DNA from: Sphingomonadales bacterium EhC05 | GTDB lineage: Bacteria; Pseudomonadota; Alphaproteobacteria; Sphingomonadales; Sphingomonadaceae | Assembly: GCA_001650955.1 (NCBI GenBank) | Contig: LXYP01000006.1 | Coordinates: 62,001 to 126,000 of the forward strand | DNA length: 64,000 nt | Reading direction: 5' to 3' | Shown here: in pieces, positions 45,802 through 54,493 of the stretch | Numbering within the stretch: position 1 is the first letter of the stretch | How the letters are laid out: each line of letters opens with the position of its first letter | Notes under the pieces: generated by a model | Database searches by the model: none | What the model saw: the letters and a program-made list of their open reading frames with translations, nothing else | Told to the model about the DNA's origin: nothing | Made by a program: the position numbers and the translations under genes

Positions 45802-46968
45802 ATGACCCAGGTGACAGCTCAACAACCGCTCGCTGGCATCAAGGTCGTCGAATTTTCCACGATGATCACCGCTTCACTCGCGACGATGATGTTCGCGCAG
45901 CAAGGCGCGGACGTGATCAAGGTCGAACCCCCGGGCATCGGTGATCCAATGCGCTGGCTCGGCACCCAGAAAGCCGGGATTTCCGGGCTGTTCAACAATT
46001 GCAACCGTGCCAAACGCTCGATCACACTCGATCTGAAAACAGCAGAGGACGTCGGCACCGCGCGCGAACTCTGCATGCAGGCCGATGTGGTGATTCACAA
46101 TTACCGGCCCGGCGTGATGGAACGGCTCGGCCTCAGCAGCGAGCAGCTGCGGGCCGCCAGACCGGAACTGATCTATTGCGCGATCACCGGGTTCGGCCAT
46201 GAAGGGCCGCTCGCCGGCCGGCCGGCCTATGACCATGTGATGCAGGCAATGTCGGGATTCATGACCCTGCAGGGCCATCCCGAAGATTTTGCCTATGTGA
46301 AAACTCTCATCTGCGACAAGCTGACTGCCTATACCGCCGCGCAGGCTGTCACCGCCGCCCTGTTTGCGCGCGAACGGATGGGCGGCGTGGGACAGCATAT
46401 CGACCTGTCGATGCTGGAAAGCTGTATCGCCTTTCTCTGGCCCGATGCGGGGATGCACCTGACTTTGCTGGGCGACGAGGTGACCCATGGCGCGCCCTTT
46501 GCAGATTATTATCAACTGCCGATGCGCAGCACCGATGGCGCGATTGCTTATGCGGCGATGACCGATGCCCATTGGGACGCCGTATTCGATCTGGTTGGCC
46601 GATCCGACCTGAAAACCGAAGAAAAATATAAGGGCATGGCCAATCGCAGTATCCACATGGGCGAACTGGCGGCCATCATTGCCAGTCAAAAACCCGAGAT
46701 GACCAGCAACGAGATGGTCGAAGGCCTGGCGAAACATGATGTTCCGGCCGCGCCTTGTCTGGCACTCGAAGACCTCCCTGACCATCAACATATTATCGCA
46801 ATCGGGACATTTGAGGCGCAAGATCATCCGATATTGGGCAAAATCCAGAATGTTTCGGCCCCGGCGCGTTTTGGCGGAATAAAATTGCCGGCATGCGGGC
46901 CCAGTCCTGCACTCGGCCAGCACAGCGAGGCGATTCTTGTCGAGCTTGCACAAACTGCCAATCCATAG
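45802..46968 (+). CDS. CaiB/BaiF (class III) CoA-transferase
   Basis: This 388-residue family III CoA-transferase has GIKVVEFSTMITASLATMMFAQQGADVIKVE at the N terminus (key part ADVIKVEPP), the LDLKTAEDVGTARELC segment and GFGHEGPLAGRPAYDHVMQAMSG, with the catalytic aspartate expected in the YDHV/D region. It moves CoA between a dicarboxylate thioester and the pathway acid, or acts as a racemase. It lies 13 bp after the NPD-like gene and is preceded by AGGAGA. It fits activation of the pathway substrate. Confidence 0.9.
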   Translation: MTQVTAQQPLAGIKVVEFSTMITASLATMMFAQQGADVIKVEPPGIGDPMRWLGTQKAGISGLFNNCNRAKRSITLDLKTAEDVGTARELCMQADVVIHNYRPGVMERLGLSSEQLRAARPELIYCAITGFGHEGPLAGRPAYDHVMQAMSGFMTLQGHPEDFAYVKTLICDKLTAYTAAQAVTAALFARERMGGVGQHIDLSMLESCIAFLWPDAGMHLTLLGDEVTHGAPFADYYQLPMRSTDGAIAYAAMTDAHWDAVFDLVGRSDLKTEEKYKGMANRSIHMGELAAIIASQKPEMTSNEMVEGLAKHDVPAAPCLALEDLPDHQHIIAIGTFEAQDHPILGKIQNVSAPARFGGIKLPACGPSPALGQHSEAILVELAQTANP

Positions 46969-47027
46969 ACAGTTTCAATCCATTTCACGCTTTGCGATAT
47001 AGTTGCACGTTTTTGCAAAGGCCCTAT

Positions 47028-47050
47028 TCTCTCCAAAAAAATAGGAGAGA
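47028..47050 (+). promoter_or_regulatory. Hairpin that can mask the acyl-CoA synthetase ribosome site
   Basis: TCTCTCC (47028-47034) is perfectly complementary to GGAGAGA (47044-47050) across a 9-nt A-rich loop. The second arm is the ribosome-binding site, five bases before the ATG at 47056. Such a 7-bp hairpin could restrain translation until opened. Confidence 0.5.
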
Positions 47051-47055
47051 TTCGC

Positions 47056-48699
47056 ATGACGTGGCAAATGGCTGATATTTGGGAAAATATTGCAGACGCG
47101 ATTCCGGACAAGCCCGCGATTATATATGGCGACCGGCGCTATAACTGGGCGGAATATGAAGATCGCGCCGCCAGGGTAGCGCAAGTCTTGACCGCTCACG
47201 GATTGGAAGCGGGCGCAAAACTGGCGATCTATGCTTATAATTCTGCTGAATATATGGAAACCCAATTTGGCGCTTTCAAAGCCCGCCTCTGTCCGGTGAA
47301 CGTCAACTATCGCTATCTCGAAGCCGAGCTGACGCATGTCATCAACAATAGCGACAGCGAAGCCGTGGTCTATCAGGCGCAATTTGCCCCTCGTATCGCT
47401 GCAATCCGGGATCAGCTCGAACAGGTGAAGCTGTTTCTCGAAATTGATGATGGCTCAGGCGAACATCTCGAAGGCGCGGTTTCCTATGAGGACGCATTGC
47501 AGGCAGCCGAACCGATGCCACGCATCGAGCGATCCAACGACGATCTCTACATGCTCTACACCGGCGGAACGACCGGCATGCCCAAAGGCGTGATGTATGA
47601 TCACAAGAGTTTTGCAACCGCCTTGCTCGCCAAAGGTTTTGAAATGCGTGAGATGGAGCCTCCGACCGATGCCTCCAGTTTCGGCCCCTTGGTCCAGCAA
47701 CTCCATGCAGCCAACGCCACCAGCCGCGCGATCCCCGCCTGCCCGATCATGCACGGAACCGGCATGTGGATCGGCGCGATGATTCCGCACAGCATGGGTG
47801 GAGCGGTAATATTGTTCAACAACAGCCATTTTGACCCACATGCATTGTGGCAACTGGCCGCGAACGAGAAAGCCACCGACCTTACGATCGTTGGCGATGT
47901 TTTTGCCAAACCGATGCTGGCCGCGCTCGATGATGCCAAGACGGCAGGTACGGACTTTGATCTATCTTCCCTGCAGATGATGGGTTCGTCCGGTGTGATG
48001 TGGTCGACCGAGGTCAAGCGGGGCCTGCTCAATCATATTCCCCATATCGCGATCGTCGACAGCATGGGCTCGACCGAAGGCAGCATGGGCAGTTCGATCA
48101 CCACCGCCGAAAATATCAATATCGACAAGACGGCGACATTTGAAATGAACGACACGACCAAAGTGTTGACCGAAGACGGCAAACCGGTCGCGCCCGGGTC
48201 AGGCGAAATGGGAATGATCTGCAACGGCGGGATGGTGCCGCTTGGCTATTACAAAGACGAAGCAAAAAGCGCCGCGACGTTCAAGACATTTGACGGAGTC
48301 CGCTATTCCATTCCCGGGGATTTTGCGACGGTCGAAGCCGACGGTTCGATCACGCTGCTTGGCCGGGGATCCGCCTGCATCAACAGCGGCGGCGAGAAAA
48401 TCTTTCCCGAAGAGGTCGAAGAAGCGCTGAAAACCCACCATAGTGTTTATGACTGCCTGGTTGTCGGCATACCCGATGACCGTTTCGGTCAGAAAGTCAC
48501 AGCGGTTCTCTCGCTGAACGATGGCGCGATTTTTGACGAAACACAGCTTACCACACATGTCCGAAGCCAGCTTGCAGACTATAAGGCACCGCGTTCGATC
48601 TTGCTGGTCGACACAGTTCCCCGCGCAGCCAATGGCAAGGCGGGATATAAGGATGCCAAGGAAACGGCGCTCAAAATGCTCGACCTCGTCACGACATAG
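47056..48699 (+). CDS. Acyl-CoA synthetase (AMP-forming)
   Basis: This 547-residue adenylate-forming enzyme has the P-loop motif YTGGTTGMPKGVMYDH near residue 175, MGSTEG near 340, GDFATVEADGSITLLGRG and the C-terminal INSGGEKIFPEEVEEAL with the catalytic lysine region NGKAGYKDAK. It activates a carboxylic acid with ATP and CoA; related family members act on steroid or terpenoid side chains as well as fatty acids. Last gene of the carboxylase locus, 87 bp after the CoA-transferase. Confidence 0.92.
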   Translation: MTWQMADIWENIADAIPDKPAIIYGDRRYNWAEYEDRAARVAQVLTAHGLEAGAKLAIYAYNSAEYMETQFGAFKARLCPVNVNYRYLEAELTHVINNSDSEAVVYQAQFAPRIAAIRDQLEQVKLFLEIDDGSGEHLEGAVSYEDALQAAEPMPRIERSNDDLYMLYTGGTTGMPKGVMYDHKSFATALLAKGFEMREMEPPTDASSFGPLVQQLHAANATSRAIPACPIMHGTGMWIGAMIPHSMGGAVILFNNSHFDPHALWQLAANEKATDLTIVGDVFAKPMLAALDDAKTAGTDFDLSSLQMMGSSGVMWSTEVKRGLLNHIPHIAIVDSMGSTEGSMGSSITTAENINIDKTATFEMNDTTKVLTEDGKPVAPGSGEMGMICNGGMVPLGYYKDEAKSAATFKTFDGVRYSIPGDFATVEADGSITLLGRGSACINSGGEKIFPEEVEEALKTHHSVYDCLVVGIPDDRFGQKVTAVLSLNDGAIFDETQLTTHVRSQLADYKAPRSILLVDTVPRAANGKAGYKDAKETALKMLDLVTT

Positions 48700-48758
48700 G
48701 ACGGCAAGCCTCAAGCTTAATCATTGACGTTACCGGCAAAATATCGCCAAACGTAAAT

Positions 48759-49643
48759 ATGTTTGTTCAGCTGATCCACAACCCGGCTTCGGGAACCCAT
48801 GATGACGACCGTCTGTCCATATTGAGCCGGGCGTTCGAAGCATGTGGTGCGTCCGTGGTGGCGGGTCAGACCTCGATCAATGGAATGGTAAGATTTGCCA
48901 CCCATGTCGATCTGGTCTGCGTCTCGGGTGGGGACGGCGCCCTGCGGCAGGTTGTCGCGGAGATGGCGCGGCAAAATATCCGCCAGCCAGTCTGCGTCTT
49001 TCCAGCCGGAACCGTCAATCTGATTGCGCGGGAACTGGGCTATTCATCGCAAGCCGAACAATTTGCCCAGGAAGTGATGACCGGATTTCTCAACGGCGCG
49101 CGGCTCAAAGATCCTTTGGCGATGACCGACCATGGACCGCTGGTCGCCTGTCTCAGTGCGGGCCCCGAAGGTCTCGCTGTTGCCCGTCATCGGCCAAGCC
49201 TGAAGAAGCGGATCGGCGGACTGGCTTATGCGGTGTCTGCGCTGGGGCTGCTCGCATCCTGGCCGCGCTCAACATTTCATCTGCATATCGATCAGCAGCG
49301 GCTGATATGCGAGGCATTCTACGTGGTGAAAGGCCATTTTTTCGCCGGAGACTGGACTCTGGTTCCGCAAGCCCGCTTGGGCATGAACCATTTCCATCTG
49401 CTCAGTTTGAACAGGTTAACACGATGGAATTACTTGAGATTCCTATTGAAAGTGGCAATGAACAAGCATCCGGAAAGTCTCGATTTCGTCCAACTCCAGA
49501 GTATATCTTCCTTCCGGATCGAAAGCCCGACCGGAGCAGCCCAGCTGGCGTTTCAGGTGGACGGTGACTCCATGCCGGATGCGCCCGAGGAGGTTCGAAT
49601 CAGCGAATTTTCCGTCGAATATTGTTTGCCTCAGGCCGGCTGA
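48759..49643 (+). CDS. Diacylglycerol kinase catalytic-domain lipid kinase
   Basis: This 294-residue protein begins QLIHNPASGTHDDDRL and contains VSGGDGALRQVVAEM and FPAGTVNLIARELGY, the ATP-binding GGDGT-like and P-G-T-x-N motifs of the DAGK/YegS family (here GGDGA, alanine for threonine). It probably phosphorylates a lipid alcohol in the inner membrane. The end overlaps the convergent hydrolase gene by 13 bp. The ATG at 48759 is preceded by a weak ribosome site. Substrate unknown. Confidence 0.85.
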   Translation: MFVQLIHNPASGTHDDDRLSILSRAFEACGASVVAGQTSINGMVRFATHVDLVCVSGGDGALRQVVAEMARQNIRQPVCVFPAGTVNLIARELGYSSQAEQFAQEVMTGFLNGARLKDPLAMTDHGPLVACLSAGPEGLAVARHRPSLKKRIGGLAYAVSALGLLASWPRSTFHLHIDQQRLICEAFYVVKGHFFAGDWTLVPQARLGMNHFHLLSLNRLTRWNYLRFLLKVAMNKHPESLDFVQLQSISSFRIESPTGAAQLAFQVDGDSMPDAPEEVRISEFSVEYCLPQAG

Positions 49644-50545
49644 AGCTGCCTCTGGTCGGCCGTGCGGCAGTGATCGGCAATCATCTCGACCATCATCGGC
49701 AATTTGCTGGGTGGCAGATCATGGCCCATGCCTTCGATCAGCTCAAATCGCGCACCATCGACATTGCTCGCGATATCCCGGCCGCAATCGGCGGGAATCA
49801 ATGGATCATCGGCCCCGTGAATGACCAATGTCGCTACGGCAATCCGCTGAGCGACGGGCCGCAGATCGCCGGTATCGATAATCGCAGCCATTTGCCGCTT
49901 GGGTCCGGCCGGGTAGAAGCTTCGCTCCTGCGCCAATTTCATCAAAGCCTTGCGCTCATCGCTGCGGCTTCGGCCTTCATCCGACGCGATCAAAGATGAG
50001 AAAGCAAGCCCGAGTTCCAACGCTTCTTCCGGTGTGCGGGCTTTCGCGCGGGCCGTCTTGAACAGGACTTTGCGCACATCTGGATTGGCGCCTGGCAGGC
50101 CCGCCCCGTTGGTCGAAGACATGATTGGCGTGAACGACAATGCCCGGTCGGGATGATCCGCGGCGATTAATTGTCCGATCATCCCACCCATGGATGCGCC
50201 GACAATATGGGCCTTTCCGATCTTCAGACTATCGAGAATACCCACAGCGTCATTGGCCATATCGCTCAGATTATAGGGTGCCATCTGCCGTTTGGGGAAA
50301 AAACGCTTGGCGATCAACTGACGGACCGGACTCGGCGCTTTCACCCGGTCAAACTTGTAGGACAGGCCAACATCGCGATTGTCGAAGGTGACAACCCGGA
50401 AGCCCTGTTCGACCAGACCATTGACGAAATCCATCGGCCAATAGAGCAGCTGCGCGGTATATCCCATCACCAGCAATATTGCCGGATCTGCGGGATTTCC
50501 ATGGTCTTCCACTTCGAAATTTAGGCCATTGGCGATAAGCTGCAT
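49631..50545 (-). CDS. Alpha/beta hydrolase
   Basis: This 304-residue alpha/beta-hydrolase has LLVMGYTAQLLYWP (oxyanion strand), FDNRDVGLS, the nucleophile elbow GASMGGMIGQLIA, an acid in GADDPLIPADCG and the catalytic histidine in GMGHDLPPSKLP. Relatives include aclacinomycin methylesterase-like and haloalkane/epoxide hydrolase-like enzymes. It is convergent with and overlaps the lipid kinase gene by 13 bp. No signal peptide. Substrate not identifiable. Confidence 0.87.
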   Translation of the reverse strand: MQLIANGLNFEVEDHGNPADPAILLVMGYTAQLLYWPMDFVNGLVEQGFRVVTFDNRDVGLSYKFDRVKAPSPVRQLIAKRFFPKRQMAPYNLSDMANDAVGILDSLKIGKAHIVGASMGGMIGQLIAADHPDRALSFTPIMSSTNGAGLPGANPDVRKVLFKTARAKARTPEEALELGLAFSSLIASDEGRSRSDERKALMKLAQERSFYPAGPKRQMAAIIDTGDLRPVAQRIAVATLVIHGADDPLIPADCGRDIASNVDGARFELIEGMGHDLPPSKLPMMVEMIADHCRTADQRQLQPA

Positions 50546-50617
50546 TGTCGGTTCCTGTTAGCTTCGGAAATCCAAATCAGTAACAGATTTGCCTGCCGAC
50601 ACAAGCAAAGCCCATGA

Positions 50618-53359
50618 TCACATAGCGGGCGCATTTTTTTGGCTCGGCTCGCCGAATCCGGCATTGGCCATGATCTGGTCCATAGTCGCAACAACCGCGC
50701 CCAGCCTGGCGACCTGATTGTCATCATCAACCACCGCGCGCACCGACAATATCGGGGACATGCTGATCGCCTGGGCAGACAAATTGGCTATTCTGACTCC
50801 ATAGGTGCCATATGGAACGCCTTCAAACAGGAAGAAACCGTCAAATTCGCTTTGGGTCTGGCGCACGCTCCGGCCCTGCGCATCGAGCAGCTCGAGATCG
50901 ACTCCGGACAAGGGAGCTCCGCCATCGCGGATTAGCGTACCTTCGACTTCACCGGCACTGACCAGTGGAAGTTCAACCGTGACCGATACGCCCGGGCGCG
51001 GCGTAATCACCACCCCAGGCAGGGCGGGTTGCATGAACGGGTCCGCCAGACTGCTGGTGTCGATACCAATCATGATCGGCCGGAAGGGCTGGAGATTATC
51101 AATAATTGCCTGACCCGAAGCATCAGTAGGGGTCGATGCGGCGGAATGTCCCGCTGTAAGCTCGACATTTTCAACCAATTCTTCATCGGCCTGACGCTGG
51201 CCATCCCGATTTCTGTCCCGGTAAACCACGGCCAGCGCCTGTCCGCCGCTGGCCAGCTTATTGCTGGTAAAGCGGATTTTGCCATTGCGCGGATCGGGTC
51301 CAAAACTGAATGCGAGGTTGAGGCCCGCGGCAATCGAGCCATCAGTGGCCGCCTCGGCGCTCGCCGTGAGCGAAAATTTGTCGAAACGCCGGATGATCCC
51401 GATAGCGCCGCGCCCGCGATCGAGCTGCGCATCATAGCCAAGCTCCGCGCGCCAGTCGGCCCGCTCGCTCGCGCGCCATTCGCCGGTAAAATTAACCCTT
51501 TCGAAACGTTTTTCCGGTGCGATCCGGTAAACCGCCTCACCCCTCAGCCGCACACCGCCGATACGCCCGTTGGCAAGCAATCGCGCTTCGACCTGGTCCG
51601 GCGGATTCGGGCCGATAGCGCTGAACCGTTTTTCCCAATTCACTTCACCGGTCAGGGAGAGGCGCTTGAGATTCATCGATGCCCGACCGGTGATGTTCAG
51701 CCGGTCCAGCCCATCGGTGCGCGTTTCATATTGCGCATCAATATGGAAGGGGACGATTTTGCTCCCGATCTTAAATTGATGGTCAAGCGCCAGGCTATGG
51801 CTACCGTTCACCTTATGTTCGATCCTGTCGGAGGTGAAACCGCCCTGCGCCCAGATCGATTCTGCGGTGATGAACGTATTTCCCAGCTCTCCGAGCAGCT
51901 GGCCCCGGAAAGCAGTGCCGCCGCCGAGGTCGGAAGAGGCGGATAGCTCGACCAGAGTCGGTCCAACCGCCCGGCGGACAGATCCTTCCAGATAATGGGT
52001 CCGTTTGCCGTCAATCTGCAGGCTGAACAGCGAGGCCGCAACCGATGTTTTAACATTCAAGCCGCGCTCTATGCCAATCCCACCGCGCCAACCGGACTGG
52101 CGAGTCGGTGCATAATCCCCCAAACGGATCAAATCTTCCCCCGCCTCGTGAACGCCGGCCCAATAATAGGTTTTTTTCGGCGGGATCGAGTTGAGACCGA
52201 CCGGGACGACTTGCGCGTCTCTCCGGATTTGGCCCTGAGGCCCGTAGAGCACCACTTCAAAGCGGTTCTGGCCATAGAGCAATGGCACATCGACAAATTC
52301 ATAGCGGCCATCCGAGCGATTTTCGGCAAATGCGAGCAATTGTCCGTTGCGATATAATTCCGCATCCCAGCCGCTGGGCAATTCCCCGCGGAAACTGGTG
52401 CGATCGAAATTATCGGGTCGGTCGACCGGACGATTGGTGACAATGCCGCCCCGCCCGACGGTGCTTTGCGACACCAGCGGAGTCGAAACCGTCGCGACAT
52501 CTCCCACCGCGAAATGGGTCGCCTTGAGCGGCCCGAGAAGCGCGGCTTTCGGATCAGTCCGATAGGCGCGAACCCGGAGGTTTTCGGGTACACCCTCGTC
52601 GTTTGAGGACAATCGGGCATCAAAGGACGCCCGGCCGATTTCGCCGGAGGCAAATAGCTCATAGCGCAGATCAAATTGCTGCCCTGACTGTTTGTCCGAC
52701 AGGCCACCCGCGGACACTACAGCGTCGACAGATGGTGTCCGCCAAAACCGATATGGTTCCTGGGATTGCGGCAAGCTGGCGAGGTCAAAACTCTTGCGAG
52801 GGCGAATTTTTTTGGCTTTCTCCTGCCGTTCCAAAGCTCTTTCAAAGGGCAATTTCATATCTGACTTGATGATCAGCAACGCATTGGACAGATCCGGTGT
52901 CAAAGTCACATCCATCCAGTTGGCGAGAGTCTTCACATTGACGCACCAGCCCTCCGGCGTGTCATAAATATCTCCTTCACCGAGTTTTTTCCTATCGTTC
53001 ACCTTTTGTACCATAGCACCGTCGCGATCAATGGTCAGCGTCTGGCGCTCGGAGAATATCCAGCCAGTTGCGCGGCGCGACTTTTTGTCCAACCGTATCG
53101 GTAGATCCATCGCCATGATCATATCCGCAAGATCTACACAGACGCCTTTGTCGGTCTGATAGCCTCGGATGCCATCGCCAAGGCGATATTTGCCGGTTCG
53201 CAGATCGAATAGCAGGGCATCGTCATCATGCGCCTTCCAGCTGCCCGCCGCATGGACCGGAGCCGCCAAAAACAGCGAAGCCGCCGAAATCGAGACGATT
53301 CCCACGGCTTTTGCCAACGACCCCAGGGCCTGGCGGAATATGTTGGGCTGCTGTTGCAT
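50618..53359 (-). CDS. Usher-like outer-membrane beta-barrel protein with SdrD/Cna-like C-terminal domains
   Basis: This 913-residue exported protein has a signal peptide (about residues 1-37, SISAASLFLAAPVHA), a domain with paired WCVNVKTLANWMD-type repeats (residues 60-170), a plug-like beta domain (LPSGWDAELYRNGQLLAFA ... YGQNRFEVVLYGPQGQ), a long run of amphipathic barrel strands, and C-terminal domains with VYRDRNRDGQRQADEE (calcium-site-like) and a carboxypeptidase-regulatory repeat (GAPLSGVDLELLDAQG). I do not see the standard FimD signature. It lies 60 bp after a PapD-like chaperone gene, so it is probably the export pore of a pilus system. The ATG at 53359 is chosen for the signal peptide. 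Confidence 0.75.
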   Translation of the reverse strand: MQQQPNIFRQALGSLAKAVGIVSISAASLFLAAPVHAAGSWKAHDDDALLFDLRTGKYRLGDGIRGYQTDKGVCVDLADMIMAMDLPIRLDKKSRRATGWIFSERQTLTIDRDGAMVQKVNDRKKLGEGDIYDTPEGWCVNVKTLANWMDVTLTPDLSNALLIIKSDMKLPFERALERQEKAKKIRPRKSFDLASLPQSQEPYRFWRTPSVDAVVSAGGLSDKQSGQQFDLRYELFASGEIGRASFDARLSSNDEGVPENLRVRAYRTDPKAALLGPLKATHFAVGDVATVSTPLVSQSTVGRGGIVTNRPVDRPDNFDRTSFRGELPSGWDAELYRNGQLLAFAENRSDGRYEFVDVPLLYGQNRFEVVLYGPQGQIRRDAQVVPVGLNSIPPKKTYYWAGVHEAGEDLIRLGDYAPTRQSGWRGGIGIERGLNVKTSVAASLFSLQIDGKRTHYLEGSVRRAVGPTLVELSASSDLGGGTAFRGQLLGELGNTFITAESIWAQGGFTSDRIEHKVNGSHSLALDHQFKIGSKIVPFHIDAQYETRTDGLDRLNITGRASMNLKRLSLTGEVNWEKRFSAIGPNPPDQVEARLLANGRIGGVRLRGEAVYRIAPEKRFERVNFTGEWRASERADWRAELGYDAQLDRGRGAIGIIRRFDKFSLTASAEAATDGSIAAGLNLAFSFGPDPRNGKIRFTSNKLASGGQALAVVYRDRNRDGQRQADEELVENVELTAGHSAASTPTDASGQAIIDNLQPFRPIMIGIDTSSLADPFMQPALPGVVITPRPGVSVTVELPLVSAGEVEGTLIRDGGAPLSGVDLELLDAQGRSVRQTQSEFDGFFLFEGVPYGTYGVRIANLSAQAISMSPILSVRAVVDDDNQVARLGAVVATMDQIMANAGFGEPSQKNAPAM

Positions 53360-53419
53360 GACGCAATCTGGTGACTTCTTTACGGCGTGACGCCGCGACA
53401 AGTCATTGGATTAATATCC

Positions 53420-54262
53420 TTATTTTAGGACCATGTCAGTTTTGGCGATCAGCCCACCGCCGACATTATTGGGTTCATAATATTCAACCGAGATCGGCCC
53501 GTTCATCTGCTTTGCTATTTCAGCAGGAAGCGGCAAAGAAACTTTGCGCTGTCCGATTTCCGGATAAACAGCGATACCACGCGCAACCAACAGAGGGTCG
53601 TCGGCTCCTGGCTTGGTGATTCTGATCTCGCCATATGTCGATCGTGTGCCGGTCCGGCTGAGATCGAAAGCAAAACTCTGACCGTTCTGATTTTCCTCCA
53701 TGCGGCCATTGGCAATACCGGCCGTGGCCTTGAGATTGCCCTGCCGGATGATCACCGGGATGGTCACGCCATATATCGGCGTCAGTGCGATTGTGAAACC
53801 GCCGGCGGGGCGAGACGTGTCGGTCACCGAGCGTGCTTTCGGAATGGCGCGGAACAACAGATGGGCGCGATATTCGCCATCCGCAAGACCTTGCGGTGGC
53901 CGGACTCCCAAACGAATCGCCTGGGGCTGATTGGGCGGCAAAGTGACCCGGCGGGGCGCATAGCGAATCATCGCCTTGGCCGCCTTTTCCAGTTCATTGG
54001 CATCTTCTTCGCTGACGTCTTCCAGCCGGCCCTGCGCCGTCATCCGCCGAAGCTCAAGCGAGATCCGATAGGTCGCCGTCTCCGCACCAATATTGTTAAG
54101 AATGACCTCGGTGCCGCGCTGACCATCCAAAACGATCCGCGTTGGTGCAACCAACAAATCCCCAGCCGCCAGAGCGGGCGCCACCGACCATGTCATGGCC
54201 GAAAGGACGGCGCCGAAAGCGACACATGTCTTGGATAGATTTTTGAGAGCTTTGAACGTCAT
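53420..54262 (-). CDS. Fimbrial periplasmic chaperone (PapD-like)
   Basis: This 280-residue protein has a signal peptide ending near APALAAG (residue 33) and an immunoglobulin-like N-terminal domain: DLLVAPTRIVLDGQRGTEVILNN, IRYAPRRVTLPPNQPQAIRL and DGEYRAHLLFRAIP are the conserved strands of pilus chaperones. A second beta domain follows. The length is slightly above the usual 230-250. The ATG at 54262 has GGAG at good spacing. It sits between the DUF4402 pilin and usher-like genes, so it likely shields pilin subunits in the periplasm. Confidence 0.86.
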   Translation of the reverse strand: MTFKALKNLSKTCVAFGAVLSAMTWSVAPALAAGDLLVAPTRIVLDGQRGTEVILNNIGAETATYRISLELRRMTAQGRLEDVSEEDANELEKAAKAMIRYAPRRVTLPPNQPQAIRLGVRPPQGLADGEYRAHLLFRAIPKARSVTDTSRPAGGFTIALTPIYGVTIPVIIRQGNLKATAGIANGRMEENQNGQSFAFDLSRTGTRSTYGEIRITKPGADDPLLVARGIAVYPEIGQRKVSLPLPAEIAKQMNGPISVEYYEPNNVGGGLIAKTDMVLK

Positions 54263-54407
54263 TTCTTTCTCCGCTGGGACTGGATTCAACCGGATAGTGC
54301 GGTTTTCCGCCCTCATCCTCACAGCGAAGATTATGCCGAAATAGGGTTACCAAAGAGCTAACCATGACGAATTTTCTAGATCAGATAGTGTGCATTCAGC
54401 CTCTTTT

Positions 54408-54454
54408 GAACAGAGAAAACCCGCCGGCACCGGAGCACAGGCGGGTTTCTGTTC
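54408..54454 (-). terminator. Hairpin terminator/attenuator between pilin and chaperone genes
   Basis: AAACCCGCC (54417-54425) and GGCGGGTTT (54440-54448) form a perfect 9-bp stem, extended by GAACAG/CTGTTC with a 3-nt bulge. Read on the minus strand it is followed by TTTTCTCTG within the lower stem. Partial read-through would give much pilin and little chaperone and usher. Confidence 0.72.
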
Positions 54455-54493
54455 TTTAACACGAACGGAGGATTTCCTCCGCCGGTTCACATA

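Noticed and set aside
45874-46953. A 359-codon antisense frame in the CoA-transferase gene
   Set aside because: Shadow of a confident CaiB/BaiF gene; no start signal or domain.
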